Positions 1 to 7,320 of a stretch of DNA of 12,881 nt are shown piece after piece. The stretch comes from Gyrodactylus bullatarudis. Its lineage: Eukaryota > Platyhelminthes > Monogenea > Gyrodactylidea > Gyrodactylidae. The stretch lies in NCBI GenBank assembly GCA_012064415.1, contig SSNU01002976.1:1-12881 (forward strand), in the 5' to 3' direction. The number at the start of each line of letters is the position of its first letter. Position 1 is the stretch's first letter. A program made the position numbers and the translations under genes. The notes beneath the pieces are model-generated. The model saw only the letters and a list, made by a program, of their open reading frames with translations. It had not been told where the DNA came from and searched no databases.

Positions 1-344
1 AAGATGATCTATTTTATGTTTCTCAAGATCGCAATAGTGAAACACGAAGAGTCGTTAATTTCAATAAACTCCAATGCTCTTGTAGTTTTGCAATGATTAA
101 TGGATATCCTTGTAAACATCTGTGTGCCGTCGCTAATAAGTTAGAAGTTCCCCCTGAAAAATATGTTCCAAATGAATTCAAAGTAATCTCCTTGAAAGCA
201 GCTTACTCGGAGATTATCATGCTTTGTGACATCGAAAATCTGAAAGAGTCAGAACTTGAAGGCTACAGAATAAATAAAAAACGTGGAAGACCATGTAGAA
301 GCCGTAAAAATTCAAAAGCTGAAAAAAAATGTAATGAAATTTAG
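1..344 (+). CDS. SWIM zinc-finger protein, 3' end (5' part outside window)
   Basis: The frame is open from base 3 and ends with TAG at 342-344, giving 113 visible residues of a longer protein. An ATG at 93 lies inside the zinc finger, so it is not the start. A SWIM finger (CxC...CxH) is clear: Cys codons at 75 and 81, Cys at 111, His at 117, within the context QCSCSFAMINGYPCKHLCAV. A basic tail follows with an AT-hook-like KKRGRP (visible residues 92-97). SWIM fingers of this kind sit at the C-terminus of Mutator-like (MULE) transposases and of ZSWIM proteins derived from them, where they contribute to DNA or protein binding. No DDE catalytic part is inside the window, so a domesticated ZSWIM gene and a transposon remnant cannot be told apart. 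The finger is secure; the family assignment is inference. Confidence 0.75.
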   Translation, partial: DDLFYVSQDRNSETRRVVNFNKLQCSCSFAMINGYPCKHLCAVANKLEVPPEKYVPNEFKVISLKAAYSEIIMLCDIENLKESELEGYRINKKRGRPCRSRKNSKAEKKCNEI

Positions 345-717
345 TGTTCAATATAATTATTGCTTGTTATTTATAAAAAGTATTTTCTTTTGGAAATTTT
401 TGGGTAGATTTTTGGAAAATTTTCTCCTTTGAAGTGATTTTTGGAAATTTTTGGGGAGATTTTTGGAAAAAAAAATTTTCTTGGGGTGATTTTTTGGAAT
501 TAACCCATTACAAAAATAAATCTGATTGGTTAGCCTTTCATAGGTTGTTTGTTTCAAATATTTTTTCTTCAGATCCTCAAAGTGGAACCTACGATCTAGA
601 TTCCAAAAATCTTGATCAAATTCGATTTCTTGATGAAAAATTTATAATTTAGTAAAAACCATAACTATTTTCTAGTAGCAAATTCCTACTTACTATTGAG
701 TAGTCAGTATTTTTTTT
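345..717. other. Noncoding spacer between SWIM gene and MITE
   Basis: AT-rich sequence holding the 390-499 tandem repeat. Short open frames cross it on both strands, but their predicted proteins are low-complexity products of the repeat (KNLPKNFQK-like) and match nothing I recognise. I see no RNA gene or clear promoter. Confidence 0.5.
390..499. repeat. Two-copy tandem repeat, unit about 51-59 bp
   Basis: The stretch beginning TTGGAAATTTTTGGG at 390 recurs at 441. Each copy runs through GAGATTTTTGGAAAA or GTAGATTTTTGGAAAA to a ...GTGATTTT junction, and a third partial start (TTTTTGGAAT) lies at 491-500. The second copy is longer because of an A-run expansion near 467-475. Within each unit TTTTTGG recurs, so a shorter sub-repeat probably gave rise to it. 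This looks like ordinary minisatellite growth. Confidence 0.7.
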
Positions 718-1243
718 TTAACCCTTCATGTCCCAAATTTTTTTTTTCATCATACAAATGAGAAAATTTGCAACCCAACCAAAGTAATTACGCTGATTCT
801 GAACCTGAATTCCTTTTTGTAAGCCGACTTCTTATTTTAAAGATAAAAGAGGTTAAAATTGGCATTTTTTGGCTCTAAAACCAGTTATCTTCTCAATTAC
901 AAGAGATATCGAGCAGGCTATTACATATTTGAAATCTACGACTATTGTTTTACGATAGAAAGTTTTTTTATTTCTTTCTAAGACCTCAGTAAATAGGTTT
1001 TCAAAAAACGTTCTAAATATTTTTCAAATATTTGACAACATTTTCAAAAAATCACCCTTCTTCAAGTAACTATGGTGTGCATCAGTGAAAAGTTATCTTT
1101 ACGAATTATACATACTTTTGTAGCTTAATAAATTTCCTTTCTAATGAGGGGTAAACAAAGTGTTTTAGGTATCTTTCAGTTAAAATTATCGCTCGAGAAA
1201 GTGATGTGTTCCACTGGTGGAACAATGGGACATGAAGGGTTAA
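718..1243. mobile_element. piggyBac-type MITE with TTAA target sites
   Basis: TTAA at 718-721 and TTAA at 1240-1243 flank a 518-bp element. Its ends are perfect 14-bp inverted repeats: CCCTTCATGTCCCA at 722-735 and TGGGACATGAAGGG at 1226-1239. Insertion at TTAA, with ends starting CCC, is the signature of the piggyBac superfamily. The interior has no transposase-like frame, so the element is non-autonomous and needed a transposase in trans. Just inside the right end (1207-1224) is an 18-bp palindrome. The left end has a T-run at the matching place, so the ends are asymmetric. It sits 71 bp beyond the TRIP13 stop codon. The intact repeats suggest a fairly recent insertion. Confidence 0.9.
1207..1224. 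repeat. Subterminal palindrome of the MITE
   Basis: TGTTCCAC-TG-GTGGAACA has perfect 8-bp arms around a 2-base centre. It lies 15 bp inside the right TTAA site. Its distance and size match the palindrome of the unrelated piggyBac element at 11533-11550, which lies 16 bp inside its TTAA and is 18 bp long. A transposase-binding site is the natural reading, but this is inference. Confidence 0.75.
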
Positions 1244-1314
1244 TATTGAGAATCGTATCGTGATAGGGTATTTATATTTATAAAATATTGATAATGAATA
1301 CATACATACAAAGA

Positions 1315-2676
1315 CTAGAGGTTATCCTTGAATAAAAGGTTATTTTCATTTAATTTCGATTCCACCGCATCCCTTAGGGCCATTATGTAGCACTTTAGCT
1401 TGTCATGAGATTTATCAGCATACTTACTGTAATACAATGAATAACAAATCAAGGGAATCTTTCTTAGGGTACGTCCATTAAGACCATGCGCCGTCTTACA
1501 GACATCAATCAGGAGTAGACTATTCTCGGAAATCGGTTCATTTTGGAATTTCATCGATAAAAGGTTATTGTAGGTGAGTAATGGGTAGGAGTTTGTTGTT
1601 TCAATTATTTCCACCCTCTGTAGTTCGTTAATGCAACTCCGTAGGATACTATAAAGGGCTGGAATTGTTGGACTGCCAATATGAATCTTCAAGTCGGCTC
1701 TATCCACTAGGGCATTGTCGAGTAGATCTAGAATATTTGAGGTGGCCATTATCAGAACATTGTTGTATCTCTTGATACGATCTATATGGGTGAGGAATGC
1801 ATTTACAACACGGACAGCATCAGATGGGTCATTATTGGAGATGGCCTTGTTGCGAGTTGTAGCTAATGATTCCACTTCATCGATAAGGAGAAATATCAAG
1901 TTTTTCTCGTCCTGTAAATACTCCTCAATCAAGTTGAACATTTGAGCAACATATCTGGGGCTTTCACTGAACCATTTTGACATTAAATTCTCAGTGGATA
2001 TTTCAAAAAAGTGAGTTGATCGATACTTTTCGTACATTCTAATTGAGGTTTTATTAGCAAGTGCTTTGCAAAGTGAGGTTTTTCCTGTTCCAGGAGGACC
2101 GTGGAAGAGAATCATACGATTCCATGAGATAATGTTGGGGTTAACTTTGCCTTCAGAAAATACCAGACAACCATGCAAGTAGTTGAGGAGATCTTGTTTA
2201 AGATTTTCTTCAAAAATTAAATTATTCCAAATTTCATCAAAGTGTACAGACGGTAAGGACCATCGAAGACCACAACAAACTGACTCATCATTAACTTTGA
2301 TCATTTCCTGAGTAGGATCTGCTTCGTCTCCTGAGAATAAGCGATAAATGCACGTTTTTAAATCGTAATCTGATAAGGAGACTTTCTTGGTTTCGATGAA
2401 AATATCTGAAGATTCTGAATTGTTAAAGGATAGCCAGACAGATTCTACTGATTTAGTGAGTAATGGGGAATTTTTAAACTCCACAATCTTGGAAGGAATA
2501 AACTGTTCAGGAAGAGAATTTAGATAAATTTCGATTTCTTGTTTAAGAATTGACAATGAAGAAGTTGCTTGTGAAGATAGCCTAACTTCAACGGATATTG
2601 ATGATCTATTTTCCTTAAAGTCATCCTGGTTAACTAGTATGGGTTGAATACTGATAGGGCTGGTGGACACTTCCAT
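1315..2676 (-). CDS. TRIP13: TRIP13/Pch2-type AAA+ ATPase, intronless
   Basis: This 453-residue protein is close to the usual length of about 430 for TRIP13. The family remodels HORMA-domain proteins (MAD2 with p31comet in checkpoint silencing; HORMADs in meiosis) as a ring hexamer. Landmarks: N-terminal substrate-recognition region to about residue 150; Walker A GPPGTGKTS 193-201; pore-loop motif SKWFSES 233-239; Walker B FLLIDEVES 262-270 with D266/E267; sensor-1 TSN 312-314; VDRAD 324-328 carrying the likely arginine finger; sensor-2 GLNGR 398-402. All catalytic residues appear intact. The start ATG at 2676 has an A at -3 and a stop-rich region upstream. The frame is uninterrupted, whereas the RBM39-like gene nearby is spliced; it may be ancestrally compact or a retained retrocopy. 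It is divergent from the cysteine-rich peptide gene, 391 bp between start codons. Confidence 0.95.
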   Translation of the reverse strand: MEVSTSPISIQPILVNQDDFKENRSSISVEVRLSSQATSSLSILKQEIEIYLNSLPEQFIPSKIVEFKNSPLLTKSVESVWLSFNNSESSDIFIETKKVSLSDYDLKTCIYRLFSGDEADPTQEMIKVNDESVCCGLRWSLPSVHFDEIWNNLIFEENLKQDLLNYLHGCLVFSEGKVNPNIISWNRMILFHGPPGTGKTSLCKALANKTSIRMYEKYRSTHFFEISTENLMSKWFSESPRYVAQMFNLIEEYLQDEKNLIFLLIDEVESLATTRNKAISNNDPSDAVRVVNAFLTHIDRIKRYNNVLIMATSNILDLLDNALVDRADLKIHIGSPTIPALYSILRSCINELQRVEIIETTNSYPLLTYNNLLSMKFQNEPISENSLLLIDVCKTAHGLNGRTLRKIPLICYSLYYSKYADKSHDKLKCYIMALRDAVESKLNENNLLFKDNL

Positions 2677-3019
2677 TTGAAATTACTTTAAAATAATTTT
2701 AATTCAATCGAACAATCGTTCTTCAAAACTGTGTTTAGATTAAGAAACTTGGATGAGAGATTGAATTGGAAATTTCAAAATTCCTTCAGTTCAGTGAAGG
2801 AGTCCTTCAGAAGGACTTTCCTATAAAATGTTCAACCAACTTGCAAAGGGCATAATTCCCCTCGATTAAGAAAAACCTAAAAATTTGATCATGAATTTAT
2901 TTTGGATTCCATTTGGAACTTTTTAGAGTTGCCTTTTTATCATTGTTACAAAATTATAATTGTTACAGCTTAAATTGCTCACATCCGTTTGCTAAAAACT
3001 AGTCTGCCTCCCTATACAT
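2677..3019. promoter_or_regulatory. Divergent intergenic region, TRIP13 (-) / knot peptide (+)
   Basis: This AT-rich spacer should hold the promoters of both divergent genes. It contains the adjacent dyads at 2783-2817 and a TATAAAA at 2822-2828 on the + strand, which lies too far from the peptide gene to be its likely core promoter. No open frame or RNA gene is apparent. Confidence 0.4.
2783..2817. repeat. Two adjacent dyads upstream of TRIP13
   Basis: CCTTCA-(6)-TGAAGG at 2783-2800 is followed directly by AGTCCTTC-A-GAAGGACT at 2801-2817, which has perfect 8-bp arms. Both share the core CCTTC/GAAGG, so four half-sites line up within 35 bp, about 110-140 bp upstream of the TRIP13 start. It could be a regulatory-protein site or a small hairpin. 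The function is unknown. Confidence 0.65.
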
Positions 3020-3027
3020 TATATAAT
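3020..3027 (+). promoter_or_regulatory. TATA box of the cysteine-rich peptide gene
   Basis: TATATAAT lies 41 bp upstream of the ATG at 3068. Transcription would start near 3050, so an in-frame TTG at 3035 would lie upstream of the mRNA start. The TATA position therefore supports the ATG at 3068. Confidence 0.5.
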
Positions 3028-3067
3028 AGGCATTTTGATCAGATTTTTAAAATTTAGTACACTAACC

Positions 3068-3313
3068 ATGTTAATGAAACTAATTCTTCTTTGCACCATA
3101 ATCGCGATAAGATTGATATTTTTAGATGCATGTAAAGCCAAAGAAATGGTATGTTATGGAACTACAGCTAGTCATTGTTGTGGAACACTTGTCTGTGAGA
3201 AACCAAGTCTCATGAGTGCAGGAAAATGCAAAGAGTGTGCCAAATCTAAATCATTTTGCTGGAAGAACGACATGTGCTGTTCTAAGCATTGTTACGTAGG
3301 AAGCTGCATGTAG
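3068..3313 (+). CDS. Secreted 12-cysteine peptide, tandem cystine-knot pattern (UPF0506-like)
   Basis: This 81-residue pre-peptide starts at ATG 3068 (ACCATGT, good context). Residues 1-21 form a hydrophobic signal sequence. The mature part has 12 cysteines in two consecutive six-cysteine sets: C22-x6-C29-x7-C37C38-x4-C43-x10-C54 and C57-x6-C64-x5-C70C71-x3-C75-x4-C80. Each set matches the inhibitor-cystine-knot spacing C-C-CC-C-C, and two residues separate them. From memory the whole pattern resembles the UPF0506 family known from schistosomes; that needs a search. Knottins serve as antimicrobial peptides, protease or channel modulators and signals, and nothing here selects among these. If signal peptidase cuts after Ala24 rather than Ala21, the first cysteine is lost, so the cleavage site matters. 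The gene converges on the RBM39-like gene; 94 bp separate the stops. Confidence 0.8.
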   Translation: MLMKLILLCTIIAIRLIFLDACKAKEMVCYGTTASHCCGTLVCEKPSLMSAGKCKECAKSKSFCWKNDMCCSKHCYVGSCM

Positions 3314-3361
3314 TGTTACACGACCGTTGTAATGAGAATCAATTAGTAAAATATAATTATA

Positions 3362-3367
3362 TTTATT
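3362..3367 (-). terminator. Polyadenylation signal of the RBM39-like gene
   Basis: AATAAA on the minus strand (TTTATT on plus) lies about 40 bp beyond the stop codon at 3408-3410, at a normal distance for a 3' UTR. It falls inside the narrow convergent spacer shared with the cysteine-rich peptide gene, so the two 3' UTRs probably overlap. Confidence 0.55.
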
Positions 3368-3407
3368 TACAAATCTCTTTTGGAGCTAAAAACAAGTTAA
3401 TTATTAT

Positions 3408-5060
3408 TCACAGGTCTGAGATATGTTTTATAACTTTTCTAGCATCTATGGAATTCGGAAATAGTCTATTGTAGTTTTTCACAGGAACATAACTTGCAGT
3501 TATTTGTTGACCAGAGAAAAATCTGCCATGTAGTCGATTGACACATTCGGCAGCAATATCAACGTTGGGACATTTTATATAGACATTTCCCTGCGCACTT
3601 GTTTTATCAATGAAGAGATGAAGGATACCACCAAACTTTGCACATTCTTCAATAATATCTTCGTTAATCTCTTTAAAAAGAGAGCCCGAGGCTTTATGAG
3701 GATCAAACATGTTTGACAACAGGAAACACTGACTATGACTTGTTGTCTTGGACGAACCAAGACCAACACCGCTTGTTGTGCCAAGACCATTTTTCTGTTG
3801 AGATATATGAAGCTGAGCCATGGCAGATCTAGGCAGTTTAATGTCAGTACCTTCAGCTAGTTTAGCCATGAGAGCAATACGTCCAGTGGTACCCATTTGA
3901 ATACCTCCCTTTCCAGTATTCTCATCAAGAATTTTAAAATTAACAGCGTCAGTTTTGTCTGATACCAGAGTTACCTTAATGAAGAGAGATTGAAATAATA
4001 AGACTTTTGCAACCATAGTTAAAATAGTTGATTGTGCTTGAATTAATTTTCAAAATACGCATCTACAGAGAGAAATGCAGGTCTTGAAAAGAGAAAATAA
4101 CATGGAATATCTTAAAATAGGAGCAGTATTTTTCTAGAATTGAATTAATTAAGATTTAAAACCTACTTTCATTGGTCTGCCAGCTAATTCAAAATTGTCC
4201 ATACTGTTCATAGCCTTGACGGCAAATTCATGCTCTGAAAAAGTTATATAGGCATAACCTTGTGATTTTCCAAATTCGTTCTTTACTAAATTCAAAACAT
4301 CAATTGTGCCAAAAGGCTCAAAAATTCCTCTGAGCATTTCTTCGTTAATGTTATAATGAAGAGAACCAACGTATATCTTTGTAGGTCCAGTGCGAAAGCG
4401 TCTACTTTTCCTCTCGGGAGAGTAGGGGTCTCTTTTTCTACGTTCAGCTTCCATTTCCTCTTCAATTTGTTCAGCCGTTTTGGCATCATATTCAGTTTTT
4501 ATTGGTTGAACCTGTAGAGGAACGCCAAGGAGACGAATGCCCGACAGACCTATGGCCAATTGGGCTGATTCAATCTCCCGGAATTCTATATAACCAATTC
4601 CCTTAGAACGGCCTGTTTTAGGATCATGAATTAATCTAACAGTTCTTATCTTTCCTACAGCAGAGAAGAAATCATATAAATCTCTTTTGATTACGCGTTG
4701 TGAAATCTGCCACACATAAACCGTCCTCGCATCACGTTCAACAGGAGTTAAATTAGGGCTAAATAGATGTTATTAAATATAATTAATTTACCTCTTGTCT
4801 CTACGACGATTTCGGATAGCCCTGAAATCTTTAGGATCTTCATAATCCTTCTGGTTACAATCTGACAAAATTTCATTATCACTAGGAGTGCGGTATGGTT
4901 CATTACTGCGACTTCGCGATCTTGCCCTATTTTTATGGTGTTTTTTACTTTTTTTGTTCTTTTTTGGGACAGGAGATGGAGATTTTGGAGGAGGAGTTTT
5001 TTCTTTTTTAAGAAAGGGCTCCTCAAGAAGATCGTGGACCTGATCGTCGTTTATGCGCAT
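3408..5060 (-). CDS. RBM39: RBM39/CAPER-type splicing factor, three exons
   Basis: Exons 5060-4792, 4758-4167 and 3974-3408 join in frame to 475 codons plus TGA. The introns are 4791-4759 (33 bp, GTAAAT...TTTAG) and 4166-3975 (192 bp, GTAGGT...TTAAG). Domains: acidic LLEEPF start, Lys/Arg-Ser-rich region (about 20-55), conserved ERDARTVYV linker (97-105), RRM1 with RNP1 KGIGYIEF (142-149), RRM2 with IYVGSL (218-223) and GYAYITF (257-263), the conserved GTTGRIALMAKLAEG segment (315-329), and a C-terminal U2AF-homology domain (about 370-452) with R438-F-F440, the RxF motif that binds tryptophan ligands. Human RBM39 is about 530 residues, so the RS region here is short. It acts in the nucleus in 3' splice-site selection and transcriptional co-activation. 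ATG 5060 is the first in frame; GTG 5072 is not a eukaryotic start. Confidence 0.93.
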
Positions 5061-5189
5061 ATGATTCCTCACTAATGGTGTTGTGTTTAGCCAAACAAAG
5101 CGAATAAATATTATTTATATTCTATAACATTTGTTTAACTTTAATTAAGTACTAATTTAAATGTTAAGCTAAAATTGGTTCAATCTTTT
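5061..5189. promoter_or_regulatory. Bidirectional promoter, 129 bp
   Basis: The start codons of the RBM39-like gene (-) and the next gene (+) are only 129 bp apart, so both promoters and both 5' UTRs must fit here. The stretch is very AT-rich. ATTGG at 5174-5178 is an inverted CCAAT box, a common part of divergent promoters, though at 12-16 bp from the + strand ATG it may be transcribed. No convincing TATA box can be singled out among the A/T runs. Confidence 0.5.
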
Positions 5190-5917
5190 ATGGGGAATAG
5201 GTGCCTTTCATGTTTATTTTGTACTATATCTGATCTCAAAAAGAACAATCCATTTTCTAAAATTGTGAGTTATATTATTATATGGCGTAAAAACAACTCT
5301 AACCTTATTATTCTATGTTTTTCAGAGAAAGAATAAAAATTTTGTGCAAGTTCAAGTCTAAAATTTCCTTTTCATAGAAGATTAATTATATTTTCCTATA
5401 GATTTTATAGAATCAACCCAAAACTCATTCTCCAATTTCGAAAGAAACGAAAAAATGATTTAGAATTTCTTTACAATGACGATGACATGTATTCGCTTAG
5501 CCAGAGCACTCACACAGACATGAGCGACCAAAGAAAGTTATTCTGGGAACTAGATCCAAAGAGTAAAATTTGCATGAGTTCCCACTTTGAAAATCCCAAA
5601 AACCAACGAATCAGTTTAGATTCTGCTCAGAACTGGCAAATGTCAACTGAGGACTTATTCTTTGAAGACGAAGAAATTGATGGAAGAGGATTAGCTAATC
5701 ACGAGAAGAATATTTTTCCTACATCATCAAGTCAAAGTAAAGGCTCACCAAAAATGAGAATATTGAGTCAACCACATGACTTGTACATTGACGATAATAC
5801 AGATCCCTTTACCTCCTCCTGGCTGAGCAATTTTGGTGAGTTTATTCATTCATTGAGACGATGATAGATTTTTATTTTTGATTAAAATTAACCAATACAG
5901 GTAATTATCTAGAATAA
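5190..5917 (+). CDS. Probable N-myristoylated/palmitoylated small protein, four exons, unrecognised
   Basis: The best model joins 5190-5264, 5326-5345, 5402-5835 and 5901-5917 (181 residues). The frame of exon 3 is certain (open from before 5402 to the strong GTGAGT donor at 5836). Intron 1 (61 bp, GTGAGT...TTTTTCAG) and intron 3 (65 bp, GTGAGT...ATACAG) are good; intron 3 ends the protein GNYLE-stop. Intron 2 only keeps frame with a GC donor (GCAAGT at 5346) and is the weak point. The protein begins MGNRCLSCLFC: Gly2 suits myristoylation and Cys5/8/11 palmitoylation, so membrane attachment is likely. A basic patch (RKKRK 45-49) follows, then an acidic EDLFFEDEE (115-123). NPF (20-22) and DPF (166-168) are motifs that endocytic EH and AP-2 appendage domains bind; an adaptor-linked role is inference. 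I do not recognise the family. A shorter start at ATG 5487 is the fallback. Confidence 0.55.
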
Positions 5918-6819
5918 TTTGTAAAAAAAATAGTCAAGATTATCTGGGATAAATCTGTACAAATAAGAACAAATCTGTTGAATGAGCAATGTGTTTATTG
6001 AAAGAGAGGTTAATTCGTAATCTACAACGAAGTGGCAACAGAGAGTTTAAAATTCAGAGTTGGATCTCAGATTTTGGCAAATAGATCCTTTAAATTGATG
6101 TAATTTCCTGTTGGGTTGGGAAGAGAGACGAACAATTTTAATCTGAACAAAGTTTGTACTCTTTTGATCTGCTTACTTAGTCTTTAAAGTTTTACGATTT
6201 CCTAAATTCGTTTTCAAATCTTATTATAATTAGGGTAATTAGCTAATTTTAGATGATCTAAGTCGATGATTTTGCTAGTTTTTTCTGTTTTTTTTTTAAA
6301 TTCTCAGAAGCCTAAAGTGGATTGTACACTGTATTAGATAAACCTCTTCCTTCTAATTGGAAGGTTGGAGTTTTGCTACTATTAATTTTTGAGAGATACG
6401 CCCTCTGAGTTACCCCCGTACCTTTTTATTAGTAACAATAAACTAATTAGTTAATTAAACTAACTGAATTTAATGGAATCTTTTAAATAAAAAGAGTTAA
6501 CAAGTTAAGTTAACAAAAAGTTGAATACTGTTCATTATTTCGTTCTTTCCACCAAAGTACTAATTTAAAATAGAGAATACTACTGGAATCGGTAGTTGGG
6601 ATCGATTAAAAACCACGTGAATGAGATACATTTTAATTTTCTTAATCGATTCATCATCATAGGATGAAAACTATCAAGTGATCTCCCACTTTATTTTAAT
6701 AATCTATTCAATCAATTTATTATACACGATAAATGAATGATCATTCAATGAATGTAGTAATAATTAAATAGTAGTTGAACCAGACTGGTTCTACTTAATT
6801 TCAACTAAGATGAGATATT
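5918..6819. other. Noncoding, AT-rich spacer
   Basis: No supported open frame on either strand. It contains a 14-bp perfect palindrome TGAATGATCATTCA at 6734-6747, another AT palindrome at 6441-6452, and inverted ATCGATTAA / TTAATCGAT at about 6603 and 6646. None is linked to a recognisable element. The 3' UTR and polyadenylation site of the upstream + strand gene should lie at its start. Confidence 0.5.
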
Positions 6820-6864
6820 TTAACCCTCGCATGGAATTTGAAAAAAATCACGTAGACGAAATTT

Positions 6865-6881
6865 GGGGTCTTTTTGACCCC
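6865..6881. repeat. Subterminal palindrome of piggyBac copy A
   Basis: GGGGTC-TTTTT-GACCCC has perfect 6-bp arms and lies 41 bp inside the TTAA site. It has the same GGGGT...ACCCC frame as the palindromes at 11533 and 11722 in a different piggyBac element, with a different centre. Confidence 0.8.
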
Positions 6882-6947
6882 ACATACTCTCAACATTAGT
6901 TTTAGCAAAAAGAAAGAGTTTTTATTCAACAAGATATAAATAAATTT

Positions 6948-7308
6948 TTATAGACAATTAGGACAAGATAGACAAGAATGTTCTTTGCATATAAAAATGC
7001 AGCATTTTCCACAGCGACTTTGCACTTTTCTGTCGCCTGCTCTGGAACAAAGTCCACACCTAGCTCTCATTTTACTCTTGCATATACTTGTATTTGTTTT
7101 CAATTTTTTTTTCAAGGTTGTTTTCATCTTTTTTAATCAGCTGAATAGACAATAGTGGACTTCTCAACTCCTTAGCATATTTAACCGAATATACAAGCAT
7201 TTCAAGTATTGAAAGCTGAGTTTGAAAATGTATTTAAAACTTTTCTAGAAGAGAAGATAGATATTTTGCATGTTTTAGATATAATAAATAATTTACATTG
7301 GTTAAATC
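6948..7308 (-). pseudogene. piggyBac transposase C-terminus with cysteine-rich domain (decayed)
   Basis: Reading on the minus strand from 7308, the frame gives DLTNVNYLLYLKHAK..., a stop, then YAKELRSPLLSIQLIKK, typical of the region after the third catalytic Asp in piggyBac transposases. A frameshift follows. The 59-codon frame 7127-6948 then encodes the C-terminal cysteine-rich zinc-binding domain: RCGLC, GDRK, SRCGKC, ICKEH, CLSCPNC, stop. In piggyBac this domain recognises the terminal repeats; here its Cys/His residues all look intact although the rest is broken. At least one stop and one frameshift rule out function. It faces the same way as copy B, but represents a different copy because both carry the same protein segment. 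Confidence 0.85.
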
Positions 7309-7320
7309 GGGATGGCTTAG

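Larger units (their letters stand above)
6820..7320 (-). mobile_element. Truncated piggyBac element, copy A (transposase 3' side)
   Basis: TTAA at 6820-6823 is followed by CCCTCGCATGG, a piggyBac-like end. At 6865-6881 lies the 17-bp palindrome GGGGTC-TTTTT-GACCCC. Then, on the minus strand, comes the C-terminal part of a piggyBac transposase (6948-7308). Recognisable transposase stops near 7308-7320, and no matching second terminal repeat is seen nearby, so the element is truncated on its transposase N-terminal side. Confidence 0.8.

Noticed and set aside
434..652. 72-codon open frame on the plus strand
   Set aside because: Mostly the TTTTTGG repeat translated; low complexity, no splice or start support.
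1715..1945. Open frame on the plus strand inside TRIP13
   Set aside because: Antisense shadow of a gene with clear family motifs.
2783..2817. Heat-shock element upstream of TRIP13
   Set aside because: GAA/TTC half-sites are present but not at the regular 5-bp phasing of heat-shock elements.
6441..6747. AT-rich palindromes (AACTAATTAGTT, TGAATGATCATTCA) as element ends
   Set aside because: Short palindromes are expected by chance at this composition, and no target duplication or inverted partner is visible.
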